Of a stretch of DNA of 64,000 bases, positions 45,101 to 54,111 are shown in pieces. Origin of the DNA: Hymenobacter convexus. Its GTDB lineage: Bacteria > Bacteroidota > Bacteroidia > Cytophagales > Hymenobacteraceae. The position numbers were made by a program, and so were the translations under genes. The stretch is from NCBI RefSeq assembly GCF_030580955.1, contig NZ_JAUQON010000006.1, positions 329,332 to 393,331 on the forward strand, read 5' to 3'. The stretch's first letter is position 1; each line of letters begins with the position of its first letter. The notes beneath the pieces were generated by a model. The model had not been told where the DNA came from and ran no database searches. It saw only the letters and a list, made by a program, of their open reading frames with translations.

Positions 45101-48100
45101 CCGGGCGCGCTCGTCGTAGAAGGTCGTGGTGGTAAGCCAATCGGCTTGGTCTTGGTCGCTTGCCTCCACGCCCAACACCCGCGTTTTTGTGCGCGTGGCC
45201 AGGCCCGTGGTACGCAAGGCATCGGCCACCGGCGCGGCCCCGTTGGGAAACTGGGCATCGGTGCTGGTATTGTAGCTGGCGTCAGCCGTGCCAGCCGCGT
45301 CGTTGTTAAAATTGTAGTCGTCGTAGTACGTTGCGCTCAGCAAGTACCCGTTGGTAAAGCCGTTTTGTCCCAGACGTGGGAAGGAGTGATTGGTCGTATA
45401 GAAGTGCCGGAACGTGGTGCTATCCGCCGTGCGTTGCTCGTACTGGTTTATGGCGAGGGTGTCGGCCGCCGCCAGGGCCTGCAACGTTTCCCGCCCCGCA
45501 CCATCGGGGCGCTGGACTACCCCCGAAAGAATCACCCGGCCCAGTGCGTCGTATTTGGTCCAGCTCCATTCTTGGCGCAGGCGTTGCGCCGCGTCTTGGC
45601 TCAGCACCGGCCGGTCCAGTTGGTCGAACACCACCACGGTTTCACCGTCGGTGCCCGGCACCTGCTTGGCGATTTGTCGGCCGCGCCCGTCGTAGCGGTA
45701 GTGGAACAGGTACGGGGCTGCGGCCGAAGGCAGCGCGGCCACGGTGTCGCCCAGGGGCAGCAGCCGCTTCGTGCCTTCGGGCTGCACTACGTAGCGCAAG
45801 TAGCCAAAGTCGTCGTAGGCGTAGGCCGTGCGCAGCCAGCGGCTGTGTATGTTATTGCCGCTGACCGTGCCGGTACGGGCCGCTTCTACTTGGCGCAGCA
45901 CCACCCGGCCTTCCTTGTCTTTCCACTCCACCGTGCGGTAGCCGTGGGCGCCGGGCTCATTGGGTCCGTGGGCGTCGGCTACGTCTGTGCCCCATAATTC
46001 ACCGGGCGCGTAGAAGCCCTGATAACCGGGGTCTACCACAGCCGGGTCGTAGCCGGGCTGGAAGCGTAGCACCGAGTCAGCTTCGGTGTTGGGCCGCTCG
46101 GTACGCTCCACTACGTGGCCTGCCGTGAGCTGCCACGGTTCGCCAGCCGCGCCTTGAGCTGCCACCCGGTTCAGCGGCGAGGCTTCGAAGTGCGTCTCAG
46201 CAAAGGCAGCCCCTGTGCGTGCCACGCCCACGGTGGGGTCATCTGATGCCAAAGGGCCCAAGCCTCCATTGGGTGGAGTGGTCCGGCGATAGAACCATTG
46301 CTGGTCGTTCAGGGCGCGGTAGTGGTAACCTTGTGCCGTGGTGTGCGCCGTGTCCGCGTAGGGTAGGAACTGTTTTATCTCCCGGCCAAGGGCGTCGTAT
46401 GCTTGAGGCTGCACTAGGTCGCGGCGCGCAGGCGAGGCTTGGTGTAGCACCGTTTGCACGGGGCGGCCCAGCCCGTCTAGGTATGTGGTCGAGCGCTGCG
46501 CCTCGTCTACGGTCCAATCCGGGGCCTCGGCTACGTTCCCCGGAGCGGTGCCGGGCGGGGCCAGGTATTGGCCTGCAATAGGGCCCTCAAACGTGCCGTC
46601 GGGCCGCTGCCACGCCACGGCCAGATTGTCGCCACCGCCGAATTCCCGATGGAGTACCTCCACGTAGTAGCGGCGCCCAGCTTCCAACATCACTGGTACG
46701 GAGTGTTGCTCCGGGTACTTATTCCACTCGCGCGACGCGGTCCAAACCTGCACGTAAGCAATGCGCACCCGGTGGGCCGGGTCCGCGTCGGTGCTTAGCC
46801 AGAGTTCGGCCACGTCGTCGGCGGCCAGCCACAGCGTGTAATTGCCGGTCTGGGGCGGGAAAAGGTATCCGCGCAGGCGGGACCCGTAATTGTTGGCCAG
46901 GTCAACGGGGCCTTCGAACGAGGACACGAAGCTCTGGCTTGTCGGGGCGCTGTTCACGGGCACGTCCGCCACGCCGGCTACGCCGCCCACGTTGTCCCAT
47001 TGTTCGCGCAACAGCGTCCCCCGGTCAGCGTGGCCGGCATCCGTGAGCGCCACGCGTGGGGTCCAAGTGCGCACAAAATTCATGTCGGCCACGGGAGCCG
47101 CGAGTGTGTCAACGGCCGTAAGCGGCCGTCGGAGCGAATCGGCCCGGTTGGCATCGACAGGCAAGTTACGGTCACGGGCCAGATACGGCAGCACATCCAG
47201 GTACTGGGTACGCGAGTACAGGGTGATGGCCACCACCCAGCGATTGGTTACGCGCGTGCGGTAGGAACCGGCATCAGCGGGTGTGGTGGCGGCAAAATGG
47301 CGCGTGGCCAGCGTGTCGCCGGGCATGTCGGCCCACTGGTTGCCCACCAGCCGCTGCCACTGGTAGTGGTTGTGCGCCCCGCCGATGGCCCCGGACAGAT
47401 TGGCCATTTCGCCCGCAATTTTCAGCGTGGTATCGGCGGGCTCTCGGGTGCGCTGGCCATAGTCGTAAAAGAACTGGTACACGCCGGGCGCACGCAGGTT
47501 GCGCTCGTAGGAGTCGAACTCAAAGTAGTTGCCCGTAATGGTAACCTGCTGGTTAGGCCAAGAACGCGAGGCGTGAAAGTCGGGGAGTTGGGTGAGCTCA
47601 TTATTGTCGAGCTTGAGCTGGAACTGGCGCGAACTCGTCACAAAACTGGCCGGCACGGCGCCGGTGAAGCGGTTGTGGTCCAACCAAAGAAACGCAGCAT
47701 CGAGCGAGTCGGGGAGTGGGCCCGACAGGTCGTTGTAGGCCAGCGACAGGCGGGAGGGGTGCAGGCGCTTGTACGATGCCGGCACGGTCCCCGTGAAGCG
47801 GTTGTTGTTTAGTTCCAGGACATCAATACTTCCTAGTCGGCCCAGGCTGTCGGGCAACGACCCGCTCAAGCGGTTGTTGCCGAGGAATAGCTGCCCGAGG
47901 TGGAGCCGGCCCCATTCCGGGGGGACGGCCCCGCTGAGGCGGTTGCTGTTCAGATGCAGCACCCACATGGACCGCAGGTTGCTCAAACTCGCGGGCAGCG
48001 GCCCTTCCAGCGCGTTGTCGGGGGCGTAGAACTGTTGCAAGCTGCGCAAGTTGCCCAAGCTGACTGGCAACTGGCCGGTAAAGCCGTTGCTGCCCAGGTA

Positions 48101-48664
48101 GAGCAAAAGCAGGCGGGTGCAGCGGCCCAGCGAGTCGGGCAGCGGCCCGGAGAAGTGGTTCTCCGACAGGTTGAGCACCCTTAATTCGGTGCATCGCCCC
48201 ACTTCAGTCGGTAGTGAACCCGTGAATTGGTTGGACGCCAGCACCAAGTCCCCGAGGTGGCGCAACTGGCCAATGGTGACCGGCACGGCCCCGTGCAGGG
48301 CGTTGTGGTACAGGTTCAAGTTGCGCAGCCCCGCCAGGCGGCCCAGCGCCGGAGGCAAGGCGCCGTTCAGCCCGTTCTCTTCCAACGTCAAACCCACCAC
48401 GTCCCCGCCGTCCGTCTGCACGCCGTACCAAGTCGCAACATTGGCCAGGGTGGTTCCCGTCAGCCACTGGTCGCGGTGGGTCCAGTTCGGGCCGCCGGTG
48501 GCCGCGTACAACTCGCGCAACACGCGCAGTTCAGTGGAGTCAGCGACCAGCCCCTCGCCCGGGGGCACGCTCTGGGCGCGCGCGCTCCCCACGGCCGCTA
48601 GGCAAGCACATGCGAGAAAAAAGGCACGGCGCACCACGCCACGAACGGTGTAGAAAGCAATCAT
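42137..48664 (-). CDS. LRR-PA14-RHS polymorphic toxin, 2,175 aa
   Basis: Exported giant. Signal peptide (MIAFYTVRGVVRRAFFLACA); leucine-rich repeats of the plant-like LxxNxLxGxxPxxLGxL type (about 35-390: NHFSGPLPDSLGRC); PA14-like domain (about 560-690: GYLFPPQTGNYTLWLAADDV); DUF6443-type start of the RHS shell (TTYLDGLGRPVQTVLHQASP, LPYAD); many YD repeats (YEYDANGNLTQDR-like); and the core end YKFNGKEFQADLGLNWNHQD, YDNAVRYADANGRC near 1925. The variable C-terminus (about 1926-2175) is lower in GC and ends in a domain KWRDVTLKPGTVVHAGEP ... GLPQLYIPNL of unknown toxicity. The ATG at 48664 is used. The immunity gene overlaps downstream. It likely delivers the C-terminal toxin to competitors. 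Confidence 0.85.
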   Translation of the reverse strand: MIAFYTVRGVVRRAFFLACACLAAVGSARAQSVPPGEGLVADSTELRVLRELYAATGGPNWTHRDQWLTGTTLANVATWYGVQTDGGDVVGLTLEENGLNGALPPALGRLAGLRNLNLYHNALHGAVPVTIGQLRHLGDLVLASNQFTGSLPTEVGRCTELRVLNLSENHFSGPLPDSLGRCTRLLLLYLGSNGFTGQLPVSLGNLRSLQQFYAPDNALEGPLPASLSNLRSMWVLHLNSNRLSGAVPPEWGRLHLGQLFLGNNRLSGSLPDSLGRLGSIDVLELNNNRFTGTVPASYKRLHPSRLSLAYNDLSGPLPDSLDAAFLWLDHNRFTGAVPASFVTSSRQFQLKLDNNELTQLPDFHASRSWPNQQVTITGNYFEFDSYERNLRAPGVYQFFYDYGQRTREPADTTLKIAGEMANLSGAIGGAHNHYQWQRLVGNQWADMPGDTLATRHFAATTPADAGSYRTRVTNRWVVAITLYSRTQYLDVLPYLARDRNLPVDANRADSLRRPLTAVDTLAAPVADMNFVRTWTPRVALTDAGHADRGTLLREQWDNVGGVAGVADVPVNSAPTSQSFVSSFEGPVDLANNYGSRLRGYLFPPQTGNYTLWLAADDVAELWLSTDADPAHRVRIAYVQVWTASREWNKYPEQHSVPVMLEAGRRYYVEVLHREFGGGDNLAVAWQRPDGTFEGPIAGQYLAPPGTAPGNVAEAPDWTVDEAQRSTTYLDGLGRPVQTVLHQASPARRDLVQPQAYDALGREIKQFLPYADTAHTTAQGYHYRALNDQQWFYRRTTPPNGGLGPLASDDPTVGVARTGAAFAETHFEASPLNRVAAQGAAGEPWQLTAGHVVERTERPNTEADSVLRFQPGYDPAVVDPGYQGFYAPGELWGTDVADAHGPNEPGAHGYRTVEWKDKEGRVVLRQVEAARTGTVSGNNIHSRWLRTAYAYDDFGYLRYVVQPEGTKRLLPLGDTVAALPSAAAPYLFHYRYDGRGRQIAKQVPGTDGETVVVFDQLDRPVLSQDAAQRLRQEWSWTKYDALGRVILSGVVQRPDGAGRETLQALAAADTLAINQYEQRTADSTTFRHFYTTNHSFPRLGQNGFTNGYLLSATYYDDYNFNNDAAGTADASYNTSTDAQFPNGAAPVADALRTTGLATRTKTRVLGVEASDQDQADWLTTTTFYDERARPVQVQTTNARKNRLTGNPFTDLLTTQLDFTGKVVQSVAVHAGPSHTPMTVAEFFTYDHTGRLLTTRQQLPGEAQPMQIASVQYNEIGQAVQKTMGTGRLAQTVKYEYNIRGWLTQLNNPYYPEAQNLFNLSLHYDRGFTTGYEQYNGNLTGQTWRGRDGVHRAYGYVYDPLNRLLQGDFVARAGTGGLTNTTGAWTGEFDNYRLSFASYDDNGNLLTLRRRGLLANATHATTKQFGPVDNLLYAYVGNHLQAVNDNVTGNQLPRPRGYEGAPTSLAGDFQEGGTHLVQEYLYDANGNLTQDRNKGITGIAYNHLNLPRQIHFGIGGDSIVFRYTAAGQKVAKLVYQSGKPTLRTDYLGPYQYEQDSLRFFPHAEGRVLRFAQRDAARQWHVRYEREFTFKDHLGNMRMAYRSGHVRTLDATLEQDSTIHRRESQQFDSLSVSSPVAQNVSNVGGRNMARTGSYVALLNAAPHAVPATPGAQVGPTPLGPLTQFAVQKGDTVRATAFGLYPQATSSNSAFSLVGFIASLLQPAPATGVPAGPDGSRRGALPLLQVGLNAAPLAMALTQLPGGVPKGYLRMLVFNEDSVLVGSPITVQLQSTALNNYDSLNIRPFIIQQNGYVSVYVGNESAADVYFDDVTIEHRQGLQVQENQYDPFGLDLAGANYASPGIKSLSQYKFNGKEFQADLGLNWNHQDWRFFDYQIGQWHAVDPEIENGQESWTPYSFGYDNAVRYADANGRCPGGCPPPDPAVVGTISQHQPNRAEKLSTAIDVVSTLPGGEGIGLAARVLYNVANDAHVYATGFFDRGNATTLEGHTVNRNEYQQAGFSTLTTLGNLAMGGAASGAAREAASLAPAAASEPTAAQQAAGWQGKGNYPGVDKWRDVTLKPGTVVHAGEPGGGNFATTSRGLQRAGGSASKFSQGLQVGPHPVHGYRPTTAAYTITSETPAAMGTTYANPQHGVGGLPQLYIPNLQQVAQKGAVTPFVTP

Positions 48665-48703
48665 AGAAAGCGGCAAGAAAGGACGGGAGGGAATGGGCGG
48701 CGC

Positions 48704-51700
48704 TTAGTGCTGCGCGAAGTGGTACTGTTGCTGGGAGAGGATGCGCCCTTGCTCGTCACTGGTGCGCACCAAGCGGCCCAAGACATCGTACTCGTAGGTG
48801 GTGGTCCGGCCGCTGGGGTCGGTTTGCGACGCGACGCCCACGAGCGGGATATGGGTGTACGTGGTCATGCGAGCGTCCGCGGGGCACAAGCGCAGTTCGT
48901 CCACCCGGCCCGTACCGGCCAGGGTGACCGTGCCCGCAGCCCCGACCGCCACCGAAGCACCCAGCGGGGTCCAGCCGCGCACGGCTGGGCCGGTGGGCTG
49001 CAAGGCTACCCCATTGGCCGTCAGCGGGGCGCCCCCGGCCGGTTGCCAGCACGTCACGCGGTAGGTGCCGCTGGATAAGCCGTCGCATTGCAAGCCCAGT
49101 GCGGTCAGCACATACCCCACCTGCCCAGTATAGCCTGGGGTGCTGAGCTGGGCCGCGTCCCCCTGCCACCGCCCCAGTTCCCCCGCTTCAAAGCCAGCGT
49201 AGGCCACCTGCGCGGCGGTCGCGTTCTCCACCACGGCCACGGTTTCGGTGCCGGCGTAGCCCCAGACGTAGGCCGTGGCCGGCCCGTGGGCGCGGCGTTG
49301 CTCAACCGGGTCCCCCGTGGCGGGGTCGTATCCCTCGCGGGCAACCAGGCGGTAGCGCGTATCGCTTAGCCAAGCGGCGTAGCGTCCGGCGGCGGTACGC
49401 AATTCGTTGTTGGCTCCGGTCACCGGGCGGGCCAAGTCCAGGCGCCATGTGCTGGCCGGTGCCCGCCATCGGGGGTCGTACAGGGTCGTCTGGCCACCCG
49501 TCAGCACCGAGTCTGCTCCATTGAGGGCTCGCTGCCACGTTTGGGTTTCCAGCACGGGGTTGAAGTTGTGGCGCAGCAAGGACGTCATCCCCGGTAAGGT
49601 CGGGTCGTACTCTCGCAGCCGCTTTAGGGCTGTGATGTTCCACCGGCCGTTGCTGCGTGCCGCCATGCGCACCGGCCGCTGGTCGCGGTACTCGGTGGCG
49701 GTGACGGTGACCACCGAGTCGCCGCGCAAACCGTAGCGCACCAACACGGTCGTGTCCGGTGCCGCAAAGCGCGTGCTTAGGCGGAAGGCCTGCGTTTCGT
49801 AGTCCTCGCAACGCACAAAACACCCGCCGCCATTAAGAGAAATGGACAAAACCTGCCAGACCTGGAGGGCGGACAAATGCACGCCGGGTTCGTAAACGCC
49901 GTAATGGTAACGCTCGCGCTGCGCGAGTTGGGCCGGAGCAGTAGCTCCCTGCCGGTAAACGGCTTGTTCGCTCAGTACTACGTCGTTGAGGTTATCCGGC
50001 TGAAGCTGGAACCGGCTGCGGGTCGTTCCCTGGTCTTGCCCGACAGGCCCGGTGCGCTCCAGCACCTGCTCGTAGAAGAACGTTTGCTTGCTGTATTCAA
50101 GACCAAATTCGGTATAATTGGAGGAAATGTCATTATACCAGCACCTATCTATAATTCCACCACCAACTCTCTGATTTTCAACACGATGAAAAGGGTAACC
50201 AGGTGTGCCGTCCTCTAATATAGGGAGCAGGGTCTTGCCGGACGAATGGGTTCCATTGGCGTCGGTGAGGGTGTACTCGTAGCGGCGAATCAGGGAAGGC
50301 GCCCCCGCCGCTGAAGTCGTGGTCTGACGCACCCGCACCCCGGGCCCTGGCGCATCGTACCGAAACACTCGCTGCGGGAATTCGACGACTACTGACACAT
50401 TGGTTTCGCCTCTGTCGCACAGGGCCCAGGCCACGTACGTGCCGGCGGGCAGGGTGAGGAATACCTCCCTCCCGTTGAAATCTATCCCCCGGTCTTCGAT
50501 GATAGAATCCGCAGCGGGCCGGGGCGCCACCAGCAAAAAGTCCGCGAGGTAGTTTCTGTCGTATGGGTCGGGCTGGGCACCCGAGCGGAAAAGCGTAAAC
50601 TTTACTTCGGTGGGAGCGGTCAACGTGAACCGCATCGAATCGCCTGATAACGTGGCCAGTACAGCACGATTGCTCGGAAGCCGTGCCGCATCCAAGTGCA
50701 CCTGAGGAGTCGGGTCGTATGCTGCGAGTAGCTCGCGGCCCTGGTGGATGATGTAGTTGTAATCGATGGCGTAGCGGTTGCCTTCGTACGCAAAGTCGGT
50801 ATGACCGCCGGTGGGGTAGCCCATGCGCAGCAGGGCACCGGTCATGGCAAAGCCCACGTTCGGCGACCGGTTGGCCGCCATGTTTCCCAGTTGGGATGCG
50901 GCCAGCGGCCCTTTCAGCGCGTCCGGCAAGAACGCCGACGAGGTGCCGCCGTTTCCGTTGTTGTCCTCCCCGTTGTAGTAGCCCCAATGGTCCTGGCCCG
51001 TGCTTCCGCGCACCGGTAGCAGGTGGGTGGTGTCGTACGCGAACGTGTAAGGCGGCAGCTGCACTGGGCCGTTTCCTTCCTGCACCCGGTCCAAGCGAAG
51101 CCAGTTGCCTGCCAGAGCCGCCAGTTGCCTGGCAGCAAAAACGGTTTGCCCTAAAGTAAATGAGCGCACCTCGTGGCTCGTGCCTGCGGCGGTGGCCAAG
51201 AGTTGCACCCTCTTCAGGACATGGGCCGCATCGCGTGTGAACACGACCCGTGACCTGCGGGTACTGATGCCGGTTAACACCAGCGCGTCTATTCGTGACC
51301 CGTATGAATGGACGTTCTGAAACGTGAAGCCCCCGGCGCAAGAGGTTGCGCCGTTAGGGTCGTTCGAACGGGATTCGACGAACTGCCGGCCGGTGGTCAT
51401 GGCGAGACGGCTTTGCTCACTGTAGGGATACGGGGCGTAGTGCAAGTGAATGGTATCCGCATCATTGGCAGAAACGACGCGGGTCAGGTGCCAGGCCGAG
51501 ACGTACTGGCTGATTTTACCAAAGTTTTTGCTATTCGGAATGGTGTGCTCCTGGGCGCCGAATAGGTACCGCACCCCTGCCTCGGTGGCCAATTGAAATA
51601 CACGCTGATTATTGACCGAGAGCACCCGTATCTGCACGGGTTGAGCGGGTAGCAGGACCACGGTGGTGTCGCGTAACACGAAACGCCCGGTGTACCCGGC

Positions 51701-52288
51701 CACCGAAAACGTGTAGATGTCCGGGGCTACGTCTACGTCCCCTTTGTACGCATTGCGCAAAAAGTCTAGATGCCAATTGTTAGGGGTGGCTGCGTTGCCA
51801 TTAACGCTGTGCGCAAACACGCTGTCGGAGTTGTAGCCCCGGTTGCCCGCGGCGTCGTCGAGTGTTCCAACGACTTGGCGGCTGATGCTGCCACCGGCTT
51901 GCAGCGACCAACCCAGGCCCACCAAATCGACGGGCTGGTTGACCCGCAGGCCCGAAAAGGAATAAGCCAAGGACACCGGCAATTTCAACGGCCCACTGCT
52001 GATTTCGACCAGTGGCACCGAGGCCTGCGCCGCCCCGCTCTTCAAGTCAACGTTCTGCTGCGCGTCAAACCGTGGAAGGTGGGCTACGGTGGGGGATTGG
52101 GGCAGGAACGAGGCCGGCAACGGTTCGGTGGCTGGCGGCGTTGTCTGCGCTACGGCATCGGGCGGCATCAGCATCCAGATGCTCAGGGTCACGCACAGCG
52201 CCTTTACAAACGGCAAGCGGCAGACGTAACGGTCCCATGACGTGGATAGAACTTTTAAAAACCGTGGCAGAACTACAGGTTGAATCAT
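48704..52288 (-). CDS. RHS/YD-repeat partner protein, 1,194 aa
   Basis: First gene of the RHS operon, 39 bases before the toxin gene. After an N-terminal membrane/signal segment (VKALCVTLSIWMLM), the body begins VDLKSGAAQASVPLVEISSG, PVSLAYSFSGLRVNQP and VGLGWSLQAGGSISRQVVG, typical of Bacteroidota RHS-like shells that precede a DUF6443/RHS toxin. It ends with a YD repeat (TTTYEYDVLGRLVRTSDEQG) and has no C-terminal toxin. The ATG at 52288 fits the signal segment; the longer frame to 52507 is not needed. Probably a shell or delivery partner. Confidence 0.75.
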   Translation of the reverse strand: MIQPVVLPRFLKVLSTSWDRYVCRLPFVKALCVTLSIWMLMPPDAVAQTTPPATEPLPASFLPQSPTVAHLPRFDAQQNVDLKSGAAQASVPLVEISSGPLKLPVSLAYSFSGLRVNQPVDLVGLGWSLQAGGSISRQVVGTLDDAAGNRGYNSDSVFAHSVNGNAATPNNWHLDFLRNAYKGDVDVAPDIYTFSVAGYTGRFVLRDTTVVLLPAQPVQIRVLSVNNQRVFQLATEAGVRYLFGAQEHTIPNSKNFGKISQYVSAWHLTRVVSANDADTIHLHYAPYPYSEQSRLAMTTGRQFVESRSNDPNGATSCAGGFTFQNVHSYGSRIDALVLTGISTRRSRVVFTRDAAHVLKRVQLLATAAGTSHEVRSFTLGQTVFAARQLAALAGNWLRLDRVQEGNGPVQLPPYTFAYDTTHLLPVRGSTGQDHWGYYNGEDNNGNGGTSSAFLPDALKGPLAASQLGNMAANRSPNVGFAMTGALLRMGYPTGGHTDFAYEGNRYAIDYNYIIHQGRELLAAYDPTPQVHLDAARLPSNRAVLATLSGDSMRFTLTAPTEVKFTLFRSGAQPDPYDRNYLADFLLVAPRPAADSIIEDRGIDFNGREVFLTLPAGTYVAWALCDRGETNVSVVVEFPQRVFRYDAPGPGVRVRQTTTSAAGAPSLIRRYEYTLTDANGTHSSGKTLLPILEDGTPGYPFHRVENQRVGGGIIDRCWYNDISSNYTEFGLEYSKQTFFYEQVLERTGPVGQDQGTTRSRFQLQPDNLNDVVLSEQAVYRQGATAPAQLAQRERYHYGVYEPGVHLSALQVWQVLSISLNGGGCFVRCEDYETQAFRLSTRFAAPDTTVLVRYGLRGDSVVTVTATEYRDQRPVRMAARSNGRWNITALKRLREYDPTLPGMTSLLRHNFNPVLETQTWQRALNGADSVLTGGQTTLYDPRWRAPASTWRLDLARPVTGANNELRTAAGRYAAWLSDTRYRLVAREGYDPATGDPVEQRRAHGPATAYVWGYAGTETVAVVENATAAQVAYAGFEAGELGRWQGDAAQLSTPGYTGQVGYVLTALGLQCDGLSSGTYRVTCWQPAGGAPLTANGVALQPTGPAVRGWTPLGASVAVGAAGTVTLAGTGRVDELRLCPADARMTTYTHIPLVGVASQTDPSGRTTTYEYDVLGRLVRTSDEQGRILSQQQYHFAQH

Positions 52289-52917
52289 ATAGGGGGCAGG
52301 GCAAATGGTAGCTGTTGCTGCTTGGGGCGCACGGTTGCCTTGCCTTTCGTGAAAAGGAGGCAAACGAATGCTTATCATCGGCGGCTCAAAAAGCTCGGCG
52401 CAGTGACGAAAAGGGGGGGTGTCAGAATTTCTTGACACATAGAATGTAGAAACGGGACTGAGCCGGAATCCGGCGCACAGTTCCGCGACGATGAGTGGCT
52501 CCGGCATCCAGATACAGATGGCAGCGGAACCAACAAGCAGCTAAAGGCTGCGGGGAAGCTCCTGCGGTAGTGGAAGTAGCGCAGGAACAGAAAGACAAGA
52601 ACACCGGTGGAGGGACGGCGGAACTCTGTGCAAATGAAGGATGCCGAGTGGGTGGATTCCAAACAAGCGGCACAAATTATTATGTATAATTTTCAATACA
52701 CTCCCACCATATCGAGGCATAAGGTTGGGCATAGCTTTCCTTTAGCTATGATAGACAGGCCTTTAATGCCAATTTACAGTTGAAGCAACTATAACCCGCT
52801 TAGCGTTAGCCAGTTTGGAATTGCCAAAAAGTGATGCGCTATATGTGGTTAGTTGCGTCAAACGGTTAAAGTACCTCCATTGGTGATTGAACTAGGGCTG
52901 CCCTGTGGCGCTGCGCA
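52289..52917. other. Intergenic region upstream of the RHS operon
   Basis: About 630 bases without a credible gene. It contains a small dyad GTGTCA/TGACAC (52419-52438). The RHS promoter is presumably here, but no clear TTTG/TAnnTTTG pair is visible. Composition drops in GC toward 52,700-52,850. Confidence 0.45.
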
Positions 52918-53190
52918 TTACTCCGCCTCCGGCAGCCAGTCCGGCAGCTTCACAAACATGGCGTAGTCCGGTAGCCGGTCATCTTCCCCTCCTGCTTCGA
53001 AGGCGAACAGGTACTGGACCTCGTTCGTCTCGGTGTCGTAGGTCAGTTCCACGAAGAAGCGGCCCGGCATTTCGTAGAGGAGCACCGCTTCGTACACCTC
53101 CTGCCAGCGCGTGGCCACGTAGCTGCCGTCGGCATACACGAGGGCGAGTTGCTGCTCGTAGGGCAGGGTGTTGAAGTGGTCGAGAGTCAT
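52918..53190 (-). CDS. Small acidic hypothetical protein, 90 aa
   Basis: From ATG 53190: MTLDHFNTLPYEQQLALVYA, then DGSYVATRW, VLLYEMPGRFFVELTYD and FVKLPDWLPE. An acidic single-domain protein without signal peptide; similar short proteins are frequent as orphan cargo in Hymenobacter genomes as I remember them. It might be an orphan immunity protein, given the RHS locus next door, but nothing in the sequence establishes that. Confidence 0.65.
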   Translation of the reverse strand: MTLDHFNTLPYEQQLALVYADGSYVATRWQEVYEAVLLYEMPGRFFVELTYDTETNEVQYLFAFEAGGEDDRLPDYAMFVKLPDWLPEAE

Positions 53191-53212
53191 GGGTGGCAAG
53201 GTAGTGAGCAGG

Positions 53213-53253
53213 CATGAAAAAGCCCCGCTGGGTGAGGGCGGGGCTTTTTCATG
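53213..53253. terminator. Strong hairpin terminator
   Basis: CATGAAAAAGCCCCGC pairs with GCGGGGCTTTTTCATG around nine bases. It ends the two-gene unit transcribed from 54661. Confidence 0.85.
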
Positions 53254-53265
53254 CCGTCATCAATA

Positions 53266-54111
53266 TTACTCCAGCGGTGCTTCAACCATCTCTACTATCC
53301 TCGCTCGCTCCTCCCAAGCCAATACTTCGCTTGCACCATTTAATAAACTTGCGTATGAAGGATTGCCATTAGTCCGGTACCCACTTGCAGACGTGTCTAT
53401 AAAGCTCACCTTATGGTTTACACTGGGTGCCAAAGCACTTCCTCCTACGGCCAGAAAATTCATGGTAGCCTTTGCCATGCTATTGGCAAAATGATAGGGC
53501 GTGGAACCCGTTACAAATTGTATAAGGTTAACTTTTGACTCTCGCCAAATGCCCGCACTGAAATTGATGCGGTCCCCAACTCTTAAAGGCTGATGAAACT
53601 TCACCATGCGTGCTGGAAACACATCGATTAAGAAGGAGCCAGCCTTTTTAGCAAAGCGCTGGCGCGTTTCCACCTCACGGTCGGACTCCAGTGTTATTTG
53701 CTGGGCATTAACTACTCCAGTGATGAAGCTGGCCATGTCGTGTACTAAAGAACTAACTAAGTCGCGCCGCTGTGTTTTCAAGTAAAAAATTACTTTTTCG
53801 TGACGGTCTAATACCCGCTGGACTTTATAGTAATCCTCTAAGTGGGTTACAGTCTGGTTGTAACACTTGTTCTGTTGTACATCTTCGTTTTCAATGTATT
53901 CGCCCAGATACAAGTAGCCTCCATCTGATACAATTATTTCCTGACCTCGTTCCGTTAAAAAAACAGAAACAAATTTATCACTAATGGTTGAGTGGGGAGT
54001 AATGATTTCCAGAGAACGCCCCCGGAATTTAAAGTCCCACATGGAGCCATAGTCACGAGCCACCTCGTGGTAGAACTCCTCAAAACTGGGTGACATCGGC
54101 GAGGGGGTCAT
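53266..54111 (-). CDS. DUF1828/DUF1829-like protein
   Basis: About 281 aa. The N-terminal 90 residues fit the DUF1828 pattern: a W-D/F start, LEIITPHSTISDKFVSVFL, then EIIVSDGGYLYLGEYI. The C-terminal half (VFPARMVKFHQPLRVGDRIN, NLIQFVTG) fits DUF1829 in layout. Possible starts are ATG 54111 or 54096; both overlap the preceding gene (by 32 or 17 bp), so the pair is co-translated. Such pairs near integrases are often toxin-antitoxin-like or defence cargo, which is inference here. Confidence 0.6.
   Translation of the reverse strand: MTPSPMSPSFEEFYHEVARDYGSMWDFKFRGRSLEIITPHSTISDKFVSVFLTERGQEIIVSDGGYLYLGEYIENEDVQQNKCYNQTVTHLEDYYKVQRVLDRHEKVIFYLKTQRRDLVSSLVHDMASFITGVVNAQQITLESDREVETRQRFAKKAGSFLIDVFPARMVKFHQPLRVGDRINFSAGIWRESKVNLIQFVTGSTPYHFANSMAKATMNFLAVGGSALAPSVNHKVSFIDTSASGYRTNGNPSYASLLNGASEVLAWEERARIVEMVEAPLE

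Noticed and set aside
43985..45997. 670-codon open frame opposite the RHS gene
   Set aside because: Antisense shadow of a high-GC coding region; no start context and no family resemblance, while the minus-strand RHS reading is unambiguous. The same applies to 4334-5878 opposite the TonB receptor and 59822-60841 opposite the T9SS protein.
52375..52662. 95-codon open frame upstream of the RHS operon
   Set aside because: No start context or family pattern; probably part of the leader region.
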